Positions 1-13,467 are shown, counted from the stretch's first letter. The stretch is DNA of 64,000 bases from Iris pallida (GCA_029216955.1 JANAVB010006998.1:434001-498000), one strand, 5' to 3'. Numbers and translations: made by a program. Notes: generated by a model not told the origin, from the sequence alone.

Positions 1-327
1 GACCGAGTACCATTTTCAAAGTACGTCGTGCACCAACTCTAAGCCGACCGTTGGACCTTTCCATATTCTAACTCAATTCAACCCGTCGAGATTATTTTCT
101 GTAGATATGTGAATTCGTCTCTTTTATTATCAAGCCTACTTTTGCAAGTTGAAAACATGCGATTTATTTTGTGAAGGCTAAGATGAGACAAGTTCACCGA
201 AACTACCCCACTTGAGCGAGCGGTCGCCTTGACCGAGCAATGTCTTCGAGCAGCCGTTGTAAGGCTACGTCCGAACGTTGTCGGCGTTCCTATTCCTCCT
301 ATTGACTGAGCGGGACGGGGCACTACA
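1..327 (-). repeat. 3' LTR (U3 portion) of minus-strand element
   Basis: Matches 2948-3274 with scattered substitutions and no net length change. Ends at 327 with the LTR terminus (CACTACA) next to the polypurine region. Continues beyond the window start. Confidence 0.75.
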
Positions 328-2307
328 TCATACACCACTCAGAAAAAGTTTCGTCCTCGAAACTTACTGAGTACACTTATCGACTTCTAACTTTGTTCAA
401 CATCCTATGTTTTTTGCACATATTTCTCCTATGCATTTCTCAAATTCGAGCCACGCTCATACTACCCTCAATCCATTCTTCAAAACTCACGATCTCTAAA
501 TCCTCGACACTTCTCTGTTCCTCAAGTCTCACCTGATTAAGCGTATCACTTAGTTAGATCGTGTACATATTCTAGGCGTCCCTAAAATATATACATTTCA
601 GCCAAGCCTCGTGATAGAGAATCCACCATCACCACTCGAGTCGGATCATGCACATATTCAAGCGTTCCTGATATATATGCATGTCAACCGATACCCGCGA
701 GTAGTGCCTCCATCAATCCTACCACTTCGCACTCGGACGTCTTCCTAACCGTTAGGCTATGTCTTTCCGCCAGTATTGGAATTATAGTTCCCAAACAACA
801 ATATCAACACTGACCCCATCCTAAGGTCAAATCAAATTGTTAGTATGGGGTTTTCTACCCAAACTCGCATCACTCCGATTTTTAAACATCGAGCATCGAT
901 TCCCTACGTACATCCCAATATTTGTCGTAAGGGGTCCGAGTCGTTTAGCAAAGCCATCCTATGACAACTTACGTTCAACCAATTCCATGACATCTCAATA
1001 TCGCTCGTTCAATAAACCATCTTCACATAGTCTATCTCTTCAAACACGTTCGATATAATCCACCTATCATTCCTTCCAAATCAAGCACACTACGGCATAA
1101 TTCATCGCTAAACCATAATTCACATTTCATATTCCCTAAGTTGTTCATCCCAATTCACGTAATCGATCACAAGGTCGTCCGCTTAACAATATGTTGCACC
1201 CCGATCTCACGCGAGTCAGATTATCCACGGTGGGCACGAATCACCTTGCACGCTCCCGCGAGATAATCATCCTCATCGGGACGTAACTCTTGTTTTGCGT
1301 CTAGACTAATTCATTCTCGATGCGCAGATTGGACCTACTCAATCCACAAGTTTATTTCATTCATCAATCACAAGTCCTAACATCCTCAATTTTCCTTCGC
1401 ATCAAACCGACAAGTCGAGACAATCAAAGTTGCCCCTTCCTCATTTTTCGAGTTCGATCAATCCCGCGACATGAATCACCATGTCAGCGCTCACGCGGAA
1501 CGATCGCCCCAAATCCGACGCAAAGTATGTGCGAGGATGGAGTTGCGCTCGTACAAGACAAGAATGTCGACAATGTGGTTCTTCGCGTAACCCTCAAGAC
1601 ACAATCATTTTTATCTAACATTCATCTCAATCAAAATCCTAAGTATAGCATCCAACCGAACAATAACACTTGCACGATCGTCATTCGCCGAGTCAGAGTA
1701 CCTCCGAGTTATCGCATATCGATCTTTGATACGCCTCAATACCATCGACGATATGCGTAACCTGACGGTCTTCATTTGCAACCAATTTTGAGTCGTACGA
1801 AAGATGCCATCATCCGACTGGATAATCTCCTCGACATTCAAATTCACGTTCGATCATTATCCCTCGAATCATTCACAACATCAATTTCCCTCAAATCCAA
1901 TTTCGCGTATTGTTCATCCGTCTATCTTAATTCATTGACCAACATATTTTTTTCTCAATTCGCATCATTCCTTGCTAACTCAAATCATCAAGAAACATTC
2001 AATCCAATCCTTAGAGTCATTGCGTAACTTCAAAATTCAACTTTTTTATGTATGCTATCTACCCATCGTGTTAACTTTTTCGTACGATCCGTATCAGTTT
2101 CCTCGATCAAGTCATCCGTTCGCTACACGTTAGCTTTTCTTTGATTCGATTTCACCTACTCAATCGTTTTCGCATTTCATACTCGTGTAATCCTCAAAAT
2201 CCCGTGCATGTTCCGTACACATCAATTTCTAGGTCGTTCGAATCAACTTATCAAACTTCAAGACAACAACTCACTCCATCGTACACGATCTAAGGCTTTG
2301 TATATGT

Positions 2308-2393
2308 GAGACCCCTCGACGACCCACGGTCGCGAGCATTCTTTCTATCATTGAGACCCCTCGACGACCCACGATTGCGAGCATTCTTTCCAT
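2308..2393. repeat. 45-bp tandem duplication
   Basis: A 45-bp unit beginning GAGACCCCTCGACGACCCAC occurs at 2308-2352 and again from 2353 to about 2393, with two substitutions (GGTCG versus GATTG). It lies inside the minus-strand element and may be part of its LTR or leader. Confidence 0.8.
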
Positions 2394-2947
2394 GTTACCA
2401 TATCATTTCATTCAACTCAATGCATATTCGATAGTCCTTTCTCCAAAACTCATTCAATCAACCGTGGTTCATGCCTTAAACACTAAGTCCGTGCATCGTG
2501 CCTCAAACCGACTTCTGATCTACTCGACGCTATCGTCCAAGTCATACTTTATATGACGGACCTTGAGACCGTAAGACTATGTGGCTATACCCAACCGTAG
2601 AACTCATAGGACCGTGCTTGCTACCACTCCGATAGCCTAACATAACTTGCCTGACTTAAACGCACAATGAATCGACGAGCAAAGGCTGCGTCAAGCCTCG
2701 CATTGCGGAAATGTGCCGCGTATACGTTCGACTTCTGAACGACCAAGTCATTTGGGTGCCTAGACTTATATCATAAGTCGTACAATGCAACTTAACTCAT
2801 GGGGCAAGCCAAGGCTATGCCAAGCCTTGGACGATAGGACCGTGCATGATTTATGAAGCATTCATGCGGACGACGCCTAAGACTTAGGCTACGTTCATAA
2901 CTTCGCCTACTCAACCAACTTTTTTTCTCCCAAGCCACGGGACGAAG

Positions 2948-3274
2948 GACCGAGTGATATTTTCAAAGCACGCCGTGCACCAACTCTAATCCAACCGTTG
3001 GACCTTTCCATATTCTAACTCAATTCGACCCGTCGGAAATATTCCCTGTAGCTATGTGAATTCTTCTCTTTTATTATCAAGCCTACTTGTGCAAGTTGAA
3101 AACATGTGATTTATTATGTGAAGGCTAAGATGAGGCAAGTTCACCGAAACTACCCCACCTGAGCGAGCGGTCGCCTTGACCGAGCAATGTCTTCGAGCAG
3201 CCGTTGTAAGGCTACGTCCGAACGCCGTCAGCGTTCCTATTCCTCCGATTGACTGAGCAGGACGGGGCACTACA
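2948..3274 (-). repeat. 5' LTR (U3 portion) of minus-strand element
   Basis: Direct-repeat partner of 1-327. Ends at 3274 with GGCACTACA. The LTR probably extends to lower coordinates, by an amount that cannot be set from this window. Confidence 0.75.
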
Positions 3275-3313
3275 CGATATGTGGATAGCTTTGAGAACGT
3301 AAAGAGTTGCGAT

Positions 3314-3847
3314 ACCGTATGGTCATGACGAGACTTGAGCATGTTGAACTTAGTTCATGACGAGACTTGGGCATGTTGAACTTAGTTCATGCCATTGAGA
3401 CGGGACCTCAGAAATTGTTGCGTTCGGATGCGCGATGACTTAACGCGACGTATAGAATTAATGGCCCATACGAAACCTATGAAGTACGATATGCGATTTG
3501 CGAATCGCATCGTGTGCCGTAACTTTTGTCGGATAATCACGTATGCTTCGAATATGCATATGCAATAGAACTTTTAAGAACGAACACTAGAGATCAAGTA
3601 TGATCGAGAGTACGAGATGGCAAGTAATCGAGGATGAGAAGTTAACTATTAGCTTTATTCCGTTATCCTACAACTAAGCTTGGCTGAAATGCATGTATTG
3701 GTGGGACGCCTAAAATATGTTTATAATCCAAACTAAGTTATATGATTCAAACGATAGTAGCACGAGATCGTGAAACGATCTAGAGAAACACTTGGATTGA
3801 GTATTGATTTCGGTTCGAGGACGAACCTTATTTTAAGTGGTATATTA
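3314..3847 (+). mobile_element. 3' internal end of a plus-strand LTR element
   Basis: This stretch is repeated at 7290-7777, immediately before the second LTR. It ends with TTCGAGGACGAACC and a GAGTGG/AAGTGG-type tract just before the LTR start TGTAATGCC, as expected for a polypurine tract. It is therefore the tail of another internal region and makes the LTR at 3848 a shared one in a tandem arrangement. A 32-bp unit starting CATGACGAGACTTG is duplicated here (3324-3355 and 3356-3387) but single in the 7290 copy. Confidence 0.75.
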
Positions 3848-5685
3848 TGTAATGCCCTGCTCCGTATTGTGCATTAGGATGAGTCGTTAACTCAAAGAGT
3901 TGCGTTGACCCGATAAAGTATCGATGCAAATCGATACAAGAGTTACGTTGGCCCGAAAGAAAGCCTTGAGTAGATTCGAATCTATAAATTGATTCGATGA
4001 GTTCCGTTTGAGCAAGTACTGATTTTAGTTAATTTCGTGTGCAGGCTACGCTTTTATGCTGAATCATAACAGATCGGCTTCTTGCCTTATTTGCAACGGT
4101 GTCCGCAAAACCAAATAGTCGCCTTGCAATGAACTAAGGCATAGGCACGGTAGGCCGAATCAGTCGAATAGTTCAACGGAATGGCTAAGTCAGGAGAGTT
4201 AGTCTTCAACAAAGTTATGGAATCGAGCCATATCACCTCGGCGAGACGACAAGGCATATTGGCTTAAGGTGGGCGGGTTCATGACTCTTCTCCCCTACTC
4301 CTTCACGCCTAATAAAATATATCGTTGTATGCATAAGTTGCTATCAAGTTAACGAGTATGGCTCGAATCGAGTAAAGGTCTTAGTGTGTGTTGAACATTA
4401 AGATAGAATATTGAACAATTGAGGCGACGTGTATCAAATGCACGAGTCACAATAGGACATTGATGCTAGAACATTGAATACTAAGGCTTAGAACATGAAA
4501 ATACGGTATCAAGGCGTGCATCGAATGCACGACTCGAAGAAAAAAGGATATATGTGTCAAAGTGTACGTATGTGCACGGGACTCATAAAAGATGGCTATA
4601 TTGCATCAGGACATCATGCCAATGGAATAGAGATAGGTGAACTTATCTGGTTGTATAAAGATCAGAAAGCGTTCTTATGGTCAATGGACTTGGATGTATG
4701 GCCCATACATGGGCGTGTTTCCCTCGAACGTGGGCTAGCAACCCGTGCCAGAGCATTTGTCAGCTCACAAGTTAAGATGCCAGTCCATTACGGTACGGAA
4801 TATCGTAACCTTCATATAGATAGGACCGGTAGGCTAAGACTAGCATTGGGTGCAGGCGCAGAGCCTGTCGCCCTTATGCTTACATTAAGGTTGCTTGGTT
4901 GGCTGCATGATTTGTATAATTCGTTATGCAAATTTCTAACGATTGCAGGCTAGGCGAAACGAGACGGAGGGGCACGATCACTATGTTTATGTTCATATTA
5001 TGTCTAACTATATATGTTGCAGGGACACGATATTAGACATAATTATGATTCAGCTGCTATTGATAACTGCTTGAATATTGCCATAAAACTGATTCTAAGG
5101 CTAAATATTAAGATCACCAAATAAAGATGCACGCTTCACTAAATTTACTTAGTGTTGGTTTGGGTGCGAGTGGATCTTGATCAGTGCAGCGAGGAAGAAA
5201 GTACTAATCCCCCACTAATTTGCTTGCAGGTTCAGGATATGTTCGGGTCAGGGCGAGGCTTGGCTTGGACGTGCCGAGGCATAGAGTCCTTAGTGTTTCA
5301 AGACGAGCTACCGCATTGGCGTTCGGACTTGCAACATGAAGATATTCGGCCGTAGACTACTTATTGTCTATAAAGAGGCATAATATATGGAACAATGTAA
5401 TCCTTTGTGAGCTAGAGAGATCATAAGCGTTGTAGCCAGTTGACATATTTAGTTGGGCAATTCAAAGCCTTGTAATCTCAGTTCATTATTAATAAAAGAG
5501 ATTCTTTTTTATACTCTGTTTCCTTCTGCTGCTTATGTTATCAATTTGCGATAAACTTATGCGAATCTATTATCTTGTCTTGTATGAGCGCAACTCCAGG
5601 CTCGTACGGCATCATATCCCAGCGAGGATGATGATTCGAGTGAAATCTAGCGAGGACGAACGATTTCTAGGGTCGTGGCGTGACT
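3848..5685 (+). repeat. LTR copy A of plus-strand element
   Basis: Begins TGTAATGCCCTGC and ends GGGTCGTGGCGTGACT, where the expected final A has become T. It aligns along its length with 7778-9917 but is about 300 bp shorter: copy B has extra segments near 8410-8470, 8580-8700 and 8830-8960. A primer-site-like GTATCAG follows at 5691-5697. Confidence 0.8.
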
Positions 5686-7777
5686 AGTTCGTATCAGTGT
5701 GGTTCCATCCTCTGGACCGTGAACGAATCTATTTGACCCTCAGTTGCTTCGCTATTGAAATCAGTTGACTCTAAGTTGTTTCCGCAACCGCATGTCTAAT
5801 GGATCTACACGATGCTGCATTGGATGGTCCATAAATAAGTCAGTATTATGTAGCGTACGTCTGCCACAAGTATGTCGTGACTATCACGCTATCTCCGAGC
5901 GCCATCGGAGAATATTGGTTGCACGAAGTATAATGAGATACGTGTTGTTAGTTGCATGAAGTGCAAAGAGTTACGTGTTATTGGTTGCACGGAGTACAAC
6001 AAGTCATGAGTCGTTCGTTGCAACAGTACAACGAGTCGACATATGGGATGATGCTTGTTATCTGGCTATGCGAATGGATAGTGAACGTGTTAAACAGATA
6101 GAGTAATATTATGAATTATTGGTTGTACCATGTGCAACGATTTGTTGCATTGGTGTAGTCACGTGAATTATGCGTCAGTACAATAAGTTGAGCTACGGGA
6201 TGTTATGCTGTGTATGATTTTGCAAATGGACATTAAATACGTCGAACGAATTCGATTTGTGGCTATAGCATCGAGAATGAATCGTTGCATGAATTACAAT
6301 AGATGAGATTAAGAAATTGTGGATGCGATAGTAGCGAGTCGAGTTGGTCGCTAAGTCGAGCTTGAGTAGACGAATATGTAAGTCGACCGAATTATTTCGA
6401 GCTTCGAAGTAGGCGAACGGGTATGTTGGCCGAATGTTGAGTAGAGCTTTAAATAAGGGAATATTGTGTGTGTGATTGGCATGATCACCAAGGCACATTT
6501 AGTTAAGAAATGAATGCCGAACTTGAGTGAACGATAGTGCATTGGCTAGGTTGTCGTACCAACTCTAGTAATAGAAAGCTAGAGCTGGGATCGGAAAAGA
6601 TCGCCACACGGGATAGTTGATTTGGAATAAACGTTGAACCTATGCGGAGTGTAATATCAAGTGGTGACTCGATTTTGAGTGGTATATGCAATACCACTTG
6701 TGTGATCAGTGCAGTGAAGCATTGTATCGATAATGATAGGTTCGATTTCTGAGTGGCATATGCAATACTACTTAGCGATAGCTACGTCAAGCCGTTTGGG
6801 GACTTGCAATAAATTGTGTCGAGACGATTGATTCGCTTACGATAAGTTTGTCCTCAACGGACGGGGTAGTATCGAGATTCGAGTGGGAATGACTCGATAG
6901 AAGTCGATGCAAGTACAATTCAATTATTATATTGAACGATTAGGCGTGGACTCGCATCATTGGATGATGAGTTGAACGAGAATTCGTTGGGTGTAAGCCG
7001 AACGATAGGCTGAAAATAGTGAAGAAATTTTATGTTGAGGAAATAGTTGACTAGGTCGGATTTGCGTTGAGTTAGTACGAAGACTTGTTTGGAACGAGTT
7101 GAGTAGGTAAGAAGAAATCGTGCGAACGAATTTGAGTTAGCATGAAAAAGTCGATGGCACGATTTCGAAGTGCGATTTGAGAATATGATAATGAATATAA
7201 GAAATCTGAAGTCGTGTCGCTCGAGAAGAAAAGTTAGCTAATTACGACTGAATGGATCTTGATGCGTGCGAGACTTTATTCATATTCGAAACCGTATGGT
7301 CATGATGAGACTTGGGCATGTTGAACTTAGTTCATGCCATTGAGACGGGACCTCATGTATTGTTGCGATCGGATGTGCGACGACTTAACGCGACGTATAG
7401 AATTAATGGCCCAAACGAAACCTACAAAGTGTGATATGCGATTTGCGAATCGCATCGTGTGTCGTAACTTTTGTCGGATAATCACGTATTCATCGAATAT
7501 GCATATGCGATAGAATTTTTAAGAACGAACACTAGAGATTAAGTCCGATCGAGAGTACGAGATGGCAATTAATCGAGGATGAGAAGTTACATATTAGCTT
7601 TATCTCGTTATCCTACAACTAAGCTTGGCTTAAATACATATATTGGTTGTGTATGATCCAAACTAAGTTGTATGATTCAAATGATAGTGGCACGAGATCG
7701 TGAAACGATCTAGAGAAATACTTGGATTGAGTGTTGGTTTCGGTTCGAGGACGAACCTTGTTTTGAGTGGTATATTA
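5686..7777 (+). mobile_element. Non-coding internal region between LTR A and LTR B
   Basis: About 2.1 kb flanked by the two LTRs. It starts with a decayed site containing GTATCAG (5691-5697), resembling the initiator-Met tRNA primer site TGGTATCAGAGC, and ends with the GAGGACGAA polypurine region. No ORF longer than about 100 codons and no recognisable gag or pol motif is present. It is a deletion derivative or a non-autonomous element. Two similar GAGTGG(T/C)ATATGCAATAC boxes occur near 6677 and 6751 and echo the sequence next to the LTR. Confidence 0.7.
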
Positions 7778-9917
7778 TGTAATGCCCTGCTACGCATGGT
7801 GCATTATGATGAGTCATTGACTCGAAGAGCATTAATTCGATGAAGTATCGATGCAAATCGATACAAGAGTTACATTGGTCCGAAAGAAAGCCTTGAGTCG
7901 ATTCGAATCTATAAACCAATTCGATACAAAGGATAAGTCCCGTTTGAGCAAGTACTGATTTTAGACGATTCTATGTGCAGGCTACGCTTCTACGCTGAAT
8001 CATAAGAGGTCGGTTTTTTGCCTTATTTGCAGCGGTGTCCGCAAAACCAAATTGTCGCCTTGTAACGAACTAAGGCATGGGCACGGTAGGCCGAATCAGT
8101 GGAATAGTTCAACAGAATGGCAAAGTCAGAAGAATTAGCCTTGCAACAAAGTTATGGAATCGAGCCCCATTAGCTCGATGAAACGATAAGGCGTATTGGC
8201 TTAAGGTGGGCGGGTTCATGACTCTTCTCCCCTATTCATTCATGCCTAATAAAAAATATCCTTGTATGCATAAGTTTCTATCAAGTTAACGAGCATGGCT
8301 CGAATCGAGTAAAGGTCTTAGTATGTGTCGAACATTAAGATAGATCATTGAACAATTGAGGCGACGTACATCAAGTGCATGAGCCACAATAGGACATTGA
8401 TACTAGAACAATGAAAGACAATATCGAGATTTGCATCAAGTGCACGACTCGAAAGAACAATGAACACTAAGGCTTAGAACATGGAAATACGGTATCGAGG
8501 CGTGCATCGAATGCACAACTCGAAGAAAAAATGATATATGTGTCAAAGTGTACGTATGTGCACGGGTCTCATAAAAGATGGCTTCGTTACGAAGAGAACA
8601 GTTATGGCATGAATGTTGTGATGGAACTGTCGAATGTGGCATGGTGCCTTCGAGATGGTTGGAACCTTCGGGTCGATAAGTTGAGGAATATTGAGTCGGG
8701 ACATTGTTCCAATGGAATAGAGATAGGCGAACTTGTTTGGTTGTATGAAAATCAGAACGCGTTGCATATGGTCAATGGACTTGGATGTATGGCTCGTGCA
8801 CGGGCGTGCTTCCCTCGAACGTAGGATTGCTGGGGCACCGGGACCGTTCGACCGCGAAGAGAATTAAGGGGTATTAGTGGTGCACTTCATTCAGACGGGT
8901 TGCGTCATCCTATTGATGTGATAAGCCACAATACCAGTAAGTTTGGGATCCTTTGAGTAGTGGGCTAGCAACCCGTGCCAGAGCGATCACCGGCTTACAA
9001 GTTAAGATGCCAGTCCATTACAGCGCAGAACGCTGTGACCTTTATATAGATAGGACCGGTAGGCTAAGACTAGCATTGGGTACAGGCGTTGAGCCTGCCA
9101 CCCTTATGATTACGTTAAGTCTGCTTGGTTGGTTGAGTGATTTGTATGATTGGTTATGCAAATTTCTAACAATTGCAGGCTAGGCAAAACGAAACAGAGA
9201 TGGGCACGATCACTATATATATGTTCATATTACGTCTAATTCTATCTCTTGCAGGGACACGGTATTAGACATAGTTATGATTTAGTTGCTATCGATAACT
9301 GCTTTAATATTGCCATGAAACTGATCCTAAGGCTAAATAGAAAGATCATCAAATAAAGATGCATGTTTTACTAAATTTACTTAGAGTTGGTTTGGATGCG
9401 AGTGGGTCTTGATCAGTGCAGCGAGAATGAAAACACTAATCCTCCACTAGTTTGCTTGTAGGTTCAGGATATGTTCGGTTGGAGACGGGGCTTGGCTTGG
9501 ACGTGCTGAGGCATGGAGTCCTTAGCGTTTCGAGGCGAGCTACCGCATTGGCGTTCGGACTTACAACATGAAGATGTTTGGCCGAAGACTACTTTTTGGC
9601 TATAAAGAGCCATAATATATGGAACAATATAATCCTTTGTGAGCTAGAGAGATCATGAGCATTGTAGCCAGATGGCATATTCAGTCGGGCTATTCAAAGC
9701 CTTGTAATCTCAGTTCATTATTAATTAAAGAGATTCTTATTGTATACTCTGTTTTCTTCTGCTGCTTATGTTATCAATTTGAGATAAACTTACGTTAACA
9801 TGTTACTTGCCTTACACGAGAACAACTCCAGGCTCGTGCGGCATCACGCCCCAGCGAGGACGATGATTCGAGTAAAATCTAGCGAGGACGAACGATTTCT
9901 CGAGTCGGGGCATGACA
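7778..9917 (+). repeat. LTR copy B of plus-strand element
   Basis: Begins TGTAATGCCCTGC and ends GTCGGGGCATGACA, matching copy A. It is 2140 bp against 1838 bp, so the two LTRs differ by several indels as well as substitutions. Its right edge abuts an unrelated minus-strand element. Confidence 0.8.
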
Positions 9918-11720
9918 ATGACTATAGTCAAAATAGTTTAGTCACAATCAAAGTCGTTTAGGAACGATCAAAATTCAACTTTTGTTTGGCACGATTTAAC
10001 TCGATTAACTATTTAAGCAAAATTGTTTAGGCACAATTACAGAGTCAAAATCTAGAAAATATGCAAATTTACTCGATCGAAATATAGTCAAAAATGGTCT
10101 AGTTGTAATCTGTCGTAAAGATGATTCAAATCGAAATCGTTTTTAGCACGATTCAATTATAGAATCATAATCTAGGTATGAATCTAGTAGAAGGAATTTA
10201 AAATAGGCTTAAACGATTTCTAGGGGAAACTAATAACGATACGAAAAAAATGAAAAGATAAAAGAAAGGGTTCAAGAGATGAACGGATAAGAACTAATCA
10301 AATCTTAGTCAATAGTTCATGAAATTGTGAACCATAAAATTCGATAGTCACATGCCAAAAAAAGGATGAAGTCTCTATAACATTCGAAAACCGTATATAT
10401 ATTTGAAGTCACCTTACCGAGAGGTTATGCCTCGCCAGTGTACATCTGGCTGCAGTAACCCTTGGTTTCATGATGCAAGTATAATATGGTATCGAATACC
10501 CTATCAACTCTATCCAATATTGACATAAAGATAACTAAGGTCAACATAGGACAACCAGGACATAGCTTTAACAATATTTGATAACTTACGCTTACTTGAA
10601 GTTACTTTAACTTAGGGATCATGCCACGCCAATGCGCTGCTGGCTACAGTGAACCTGCAGTCTCGATAAGTCAAGTATATAACGACAGTGCGCTGTTGTC
10701 TTGCCATCGTACGTCAACGAATATTCTTCCAACTATATCCATAAGAATTTTCGAAGAAACTTCAAGAAATTCAAAGAAGTTCCAATAAGATGTAAGTATC
10801 TGTCCTTCAGGTATAATAATTAGTTCCTAGAAAGAAAAATAATTAATTATGGAGGATAATGTTCGAAGCTAAAAGAAGTAAAATCTTCTAATCCATATTT
10901 CACGGATATTCGATTCAATGATTGAGAGAAAAATTTTGAATCAAAAACTTCACTCGAGATTAATATATAGACAATTGAGGGAGAAATTGTTTAAAATAAT
11001 TCTTTAGGAGGAAAAGTATAAGTGATACGACTTAAGATATGGCGATGTTTAGAAAAGCAATAGATAAAATTCATACAAATGATCAAGAACATGAAGAAAA
11101 TGATCAAAGACGATAGAAATATAAACCTTAATTTATATCTCTTATAACATTCAAGATTGAAGGGAAAACATATCTTAAAAAATTAACTCGGAATGAATAA
11201 ATATATGGATAATTGAGTTAGATCAAAACTCAATAGATGGAAGTATAATATACTCTTTAGGGAGAACAATTACTTATGGCCAATGGGAATAACTAGATGA
11301 TATAGATTATGGTGATAGTATTTAGATAGAGCAGTAAGGTAATTTGGACAACTTATTAAGGTTAGGGATTTGAATTCTAGGAAGGCTTAAGTTACAAAAT
11401 TAATAGTCTACTCACCTTAGATCCTATCGTGATATCAAAATATAATAGTGTATCTATGGAAACTCCCAAGTTATCTAAATTTAATAAATTCTTACCTAAA
11501 TTGCGTGGTCTATATAACAATTCTTAACTATCCAATGGTCAAGTTGAACAAGGAACTCCTAGTCCTAGTCCTAATCTTTTTTCCTAAATTCAATCAATCC
11601 TAATTGTGAATGAGCATCCTAGTTCCTAATCGCAGGCTCGTAGTAGTACGATTATATGGTACTACCACAAGTTCGTATAATCATTGCGAAGACTGACCTA
11701 CATGGGTCACCATAAAAACT
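9918..11720 (-). mobile_element. Non-coding internal fragment of an old minus-strand LTR element
   Basis: The right end (11695-11720), read on the minus strand, contains GGTGACCCATGTAGGTC directly after an LTR end. It corresponds to the same block beside the LARD-like element at 58750-58775, so this is the primer-proximal side of an internal region. The rest is AT-rich with no ORF over about 64 codons. Weak echoes of the 56758-58775 internal region are visible, such as CACGCCAA...GGCTACAG boxes near 10440 and 10640. The 3' LTR of this copy is not seen and was probably lost at the 9917 junction. Confidence 0.55.
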
Positions 11721-12810
11721 TGTCACTACCCGTACCCGCTTTTCGGGATACGAGTGCGTGTCCAAGCCAGCCTACACCACAGAGTCGGCGGTAGAATGCT
11801 GTCAATGCCATGATGCTCAAAATCACATAATAAAACTTTATAGCTCATTCACATTGCTAAATCAAATTACAAGATTTACAAGATTTATATTTAAAGAAAG
11901 TACAATGTCCTTACAAATTGAAAAGACTACAACACCTCTATCTAATCTCTAGGTTTTGTCCTGCATGTACACCCGTATTCCCAAATGCTAAGAGAAGCTG
12001 CGACTAACATGAAAATTATTAGTTTCCAGTCAGGAATGGAACGAGTACATTCTAACAGCAGTTCTAATGATTTAACAAAATCTATAAAACAGTAAATAAT
12101 ACTGAAATATATGATGAGTGGGTCAGCAGAGAATCATGGCAAGAGACATATGAGTAAAAACAGGAGAGTATGGTATTCAAGACACTGATGTAACTAGAAA
12201 TCATGGCACAAATAGTGTAGTGGCGTGCTTTGACTAGTGTGTTAGCCATGGTAGGGAAGGCTGAGCCATAGGTGTGTTCTAACTAGGAAAATTAGGCCAA
12301 GTTGTGACTTGACCCATATAAGCGATTAATTAGTTATTATTAAGATTATTGATTTTTAGGAGACCCGATTGTGCCAATTTGGCACAGACTGGACCCGAAT
12401 CGAACCCAAGCCCATGTAGTCATGCAGTGTACCCAAAGACGTCTATGTCAAGATATTTATGTGTGTATAATGTATTTTATTCCAATGTTCTAATAAATAA
12501 ATTTGTCTAAAGTAATTGTTATAAATAGAATATAAATATGAATATTTATTCAAAAAATATGATAGATAGTTTTCTTAGACATATTTGCGTATTTTAAGGA
12601 TTCTAGACTATCCACATTTTGGATGTACACCTATTATTGGGTTACTCTATTTTGTTATCCTAATTATTGTTATTATAATTATAAAAAATATCTTTATTAT
12701 TGATTACTTGTGTTTTCAGAAAATATATATTATCGACAAGAAAAAGTATTATTAAGAGTCTTGGTGTTTATTGAACATTTATGCATATATAGGTATGTAT
12801 ACCTATAGAG

Positions 12811-12814
<4 letters not shown>

Positions 12815-12854
<40 letters not shown>

Positions 12855-12872
12855 TATATATATATATATATA
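12815..12872. repeat. (AT)n microsatellite
   Basis: Nearly pure alternating AT over about 58 bp with a short AAAA interruption. Confidence 0.95.
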
Positions 12873-12889
12873 ATTATGAAAAACACCCC

Positions 12890-13420
12890 CTTCCTTGCTC
12901 CTGCTATGGCCGCATGACCCCCCTTCCCCCTCGTCCTAGGCGCCGGGCCGCGCAGCCACGGCCGCCCGCCGTCTGTCGCACCCCCTCGCCCTCTGGCGCC
13001 GCCCGCTCATCCCTTCCATCCTCGGCACCCCTCCGGTAGACTCGTGCCCGAGGTGACCAAGCGCCTCGCATCCTTCCCTAGCTTGGACGACCGAGCAGCT
13101 TGCTCTGGTCGGCGTCCCCATCGTCGGGGTGGCCCCCAAACTCCAGTAGCCACCCCAGGCCTCCTTCTTCGGCTCAGCCCCCCCGGCCGCTCCTTGTCTC
13201 CGGTGGCCACCCCTCACATCGCCTCTCTGTGCGGCTCCTCCGCCTGTGTCCGACCGCCGACCCGCGTTGGCAGTCGACCCCGACAGGCATCCGTCGCTCC
13301 CCGGCGTCGCGCCACCCCTCCGGTGGTCTCGAGCGACGACGCCCCCTAGCTGCTCCCCTTTCCTGGCTGACTTGCCCGAATGGTAAGATGGCGAGCTAGG
13401 CCCGGACTTCCACCGTCCTT
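12890..13420. other. GC-rich block without a recognisable gene
   Basis: Abruptly GC-rich after AT-rich DNA. Overlapping ORFs of 67-174 codons exist on both strands in several frames, but none shows a known domain. Comparable GC-rich blocks sit inside the LTRs at 16934-17760, 37870-38620 and 55000-55500, so this is best read as an LTR internal feature. Confidence 0.5.
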
Positions 13421-13467
13421 CGAATTTGAATTCGATTTCGAATTTCAAATTTCCCTTCATGGTTACA

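Larger units (their letters stand above)
1..3274 (-). mobile_element. Minus-strand LTR retrotransposon, cut by window start
   Basis: Positions 1-327 and 2948-3274 are direct repeats at a constant offset of 2947 bases. Both end in GGCACTACA, which on the minus strand reads TGTAGTGCC, an LTR start. Right after the left copy (about 328-362) the minus strand reads a purine-rich stretch with TTCGAGGACGAAAC, the usual polypurine region of plant Ty3/gypsy elements. So 1-327 is the start of the 3' LTR and 2948-3274 is the start of the 5' LTR. The inner end of the 5' LTR cannot be fixed because its partner lies outside the window. The space between has only short ORFs (under 150 codons) with no gag or pol motif, so the element is non-coding or fully decayed. 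Confidence 0.75.
11721..13467 (-). repeat. LTR of the old minus-strand element
   Basis: Starts TGTCACTACCCGTACCCG, closely similar to the solo LTR start at 36022, and shares its early sequence (GTCCAAGCCAGCCTAC...GCAGAGTCGGCGGTAGAA). A right end at GGTTACA (13467) is proposed because minus-strand LTRs of this kind end in TTACA; this boundary is inferred, not proven by a duplicate copy. It contains an (AT)n tract and a GC-rich block, the same internal plan as the other LTRs of this group. Confidence 0.5.

Noticed and set aside
1320..1760. 146-codon ORF in the left element
   Set aside because: No gag or pol motif, no partner copy to test conservation, and a similar-sized frame is open on the opposite strand.
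4495..4953. 152-codon ORF as a gene
   Set aside because: It is inside LTR A. The matching part of LTR B is broken into two shorter frames (8531-8824 and 8953-9183), and no domain is seen.
12936..13460. 174-codon minus-strand Gly/Arg-rich ORF
   Set aside because: GC-rich composition keeps several frames open. No domain, and the position matches GC-rich blocks of related LTRs.
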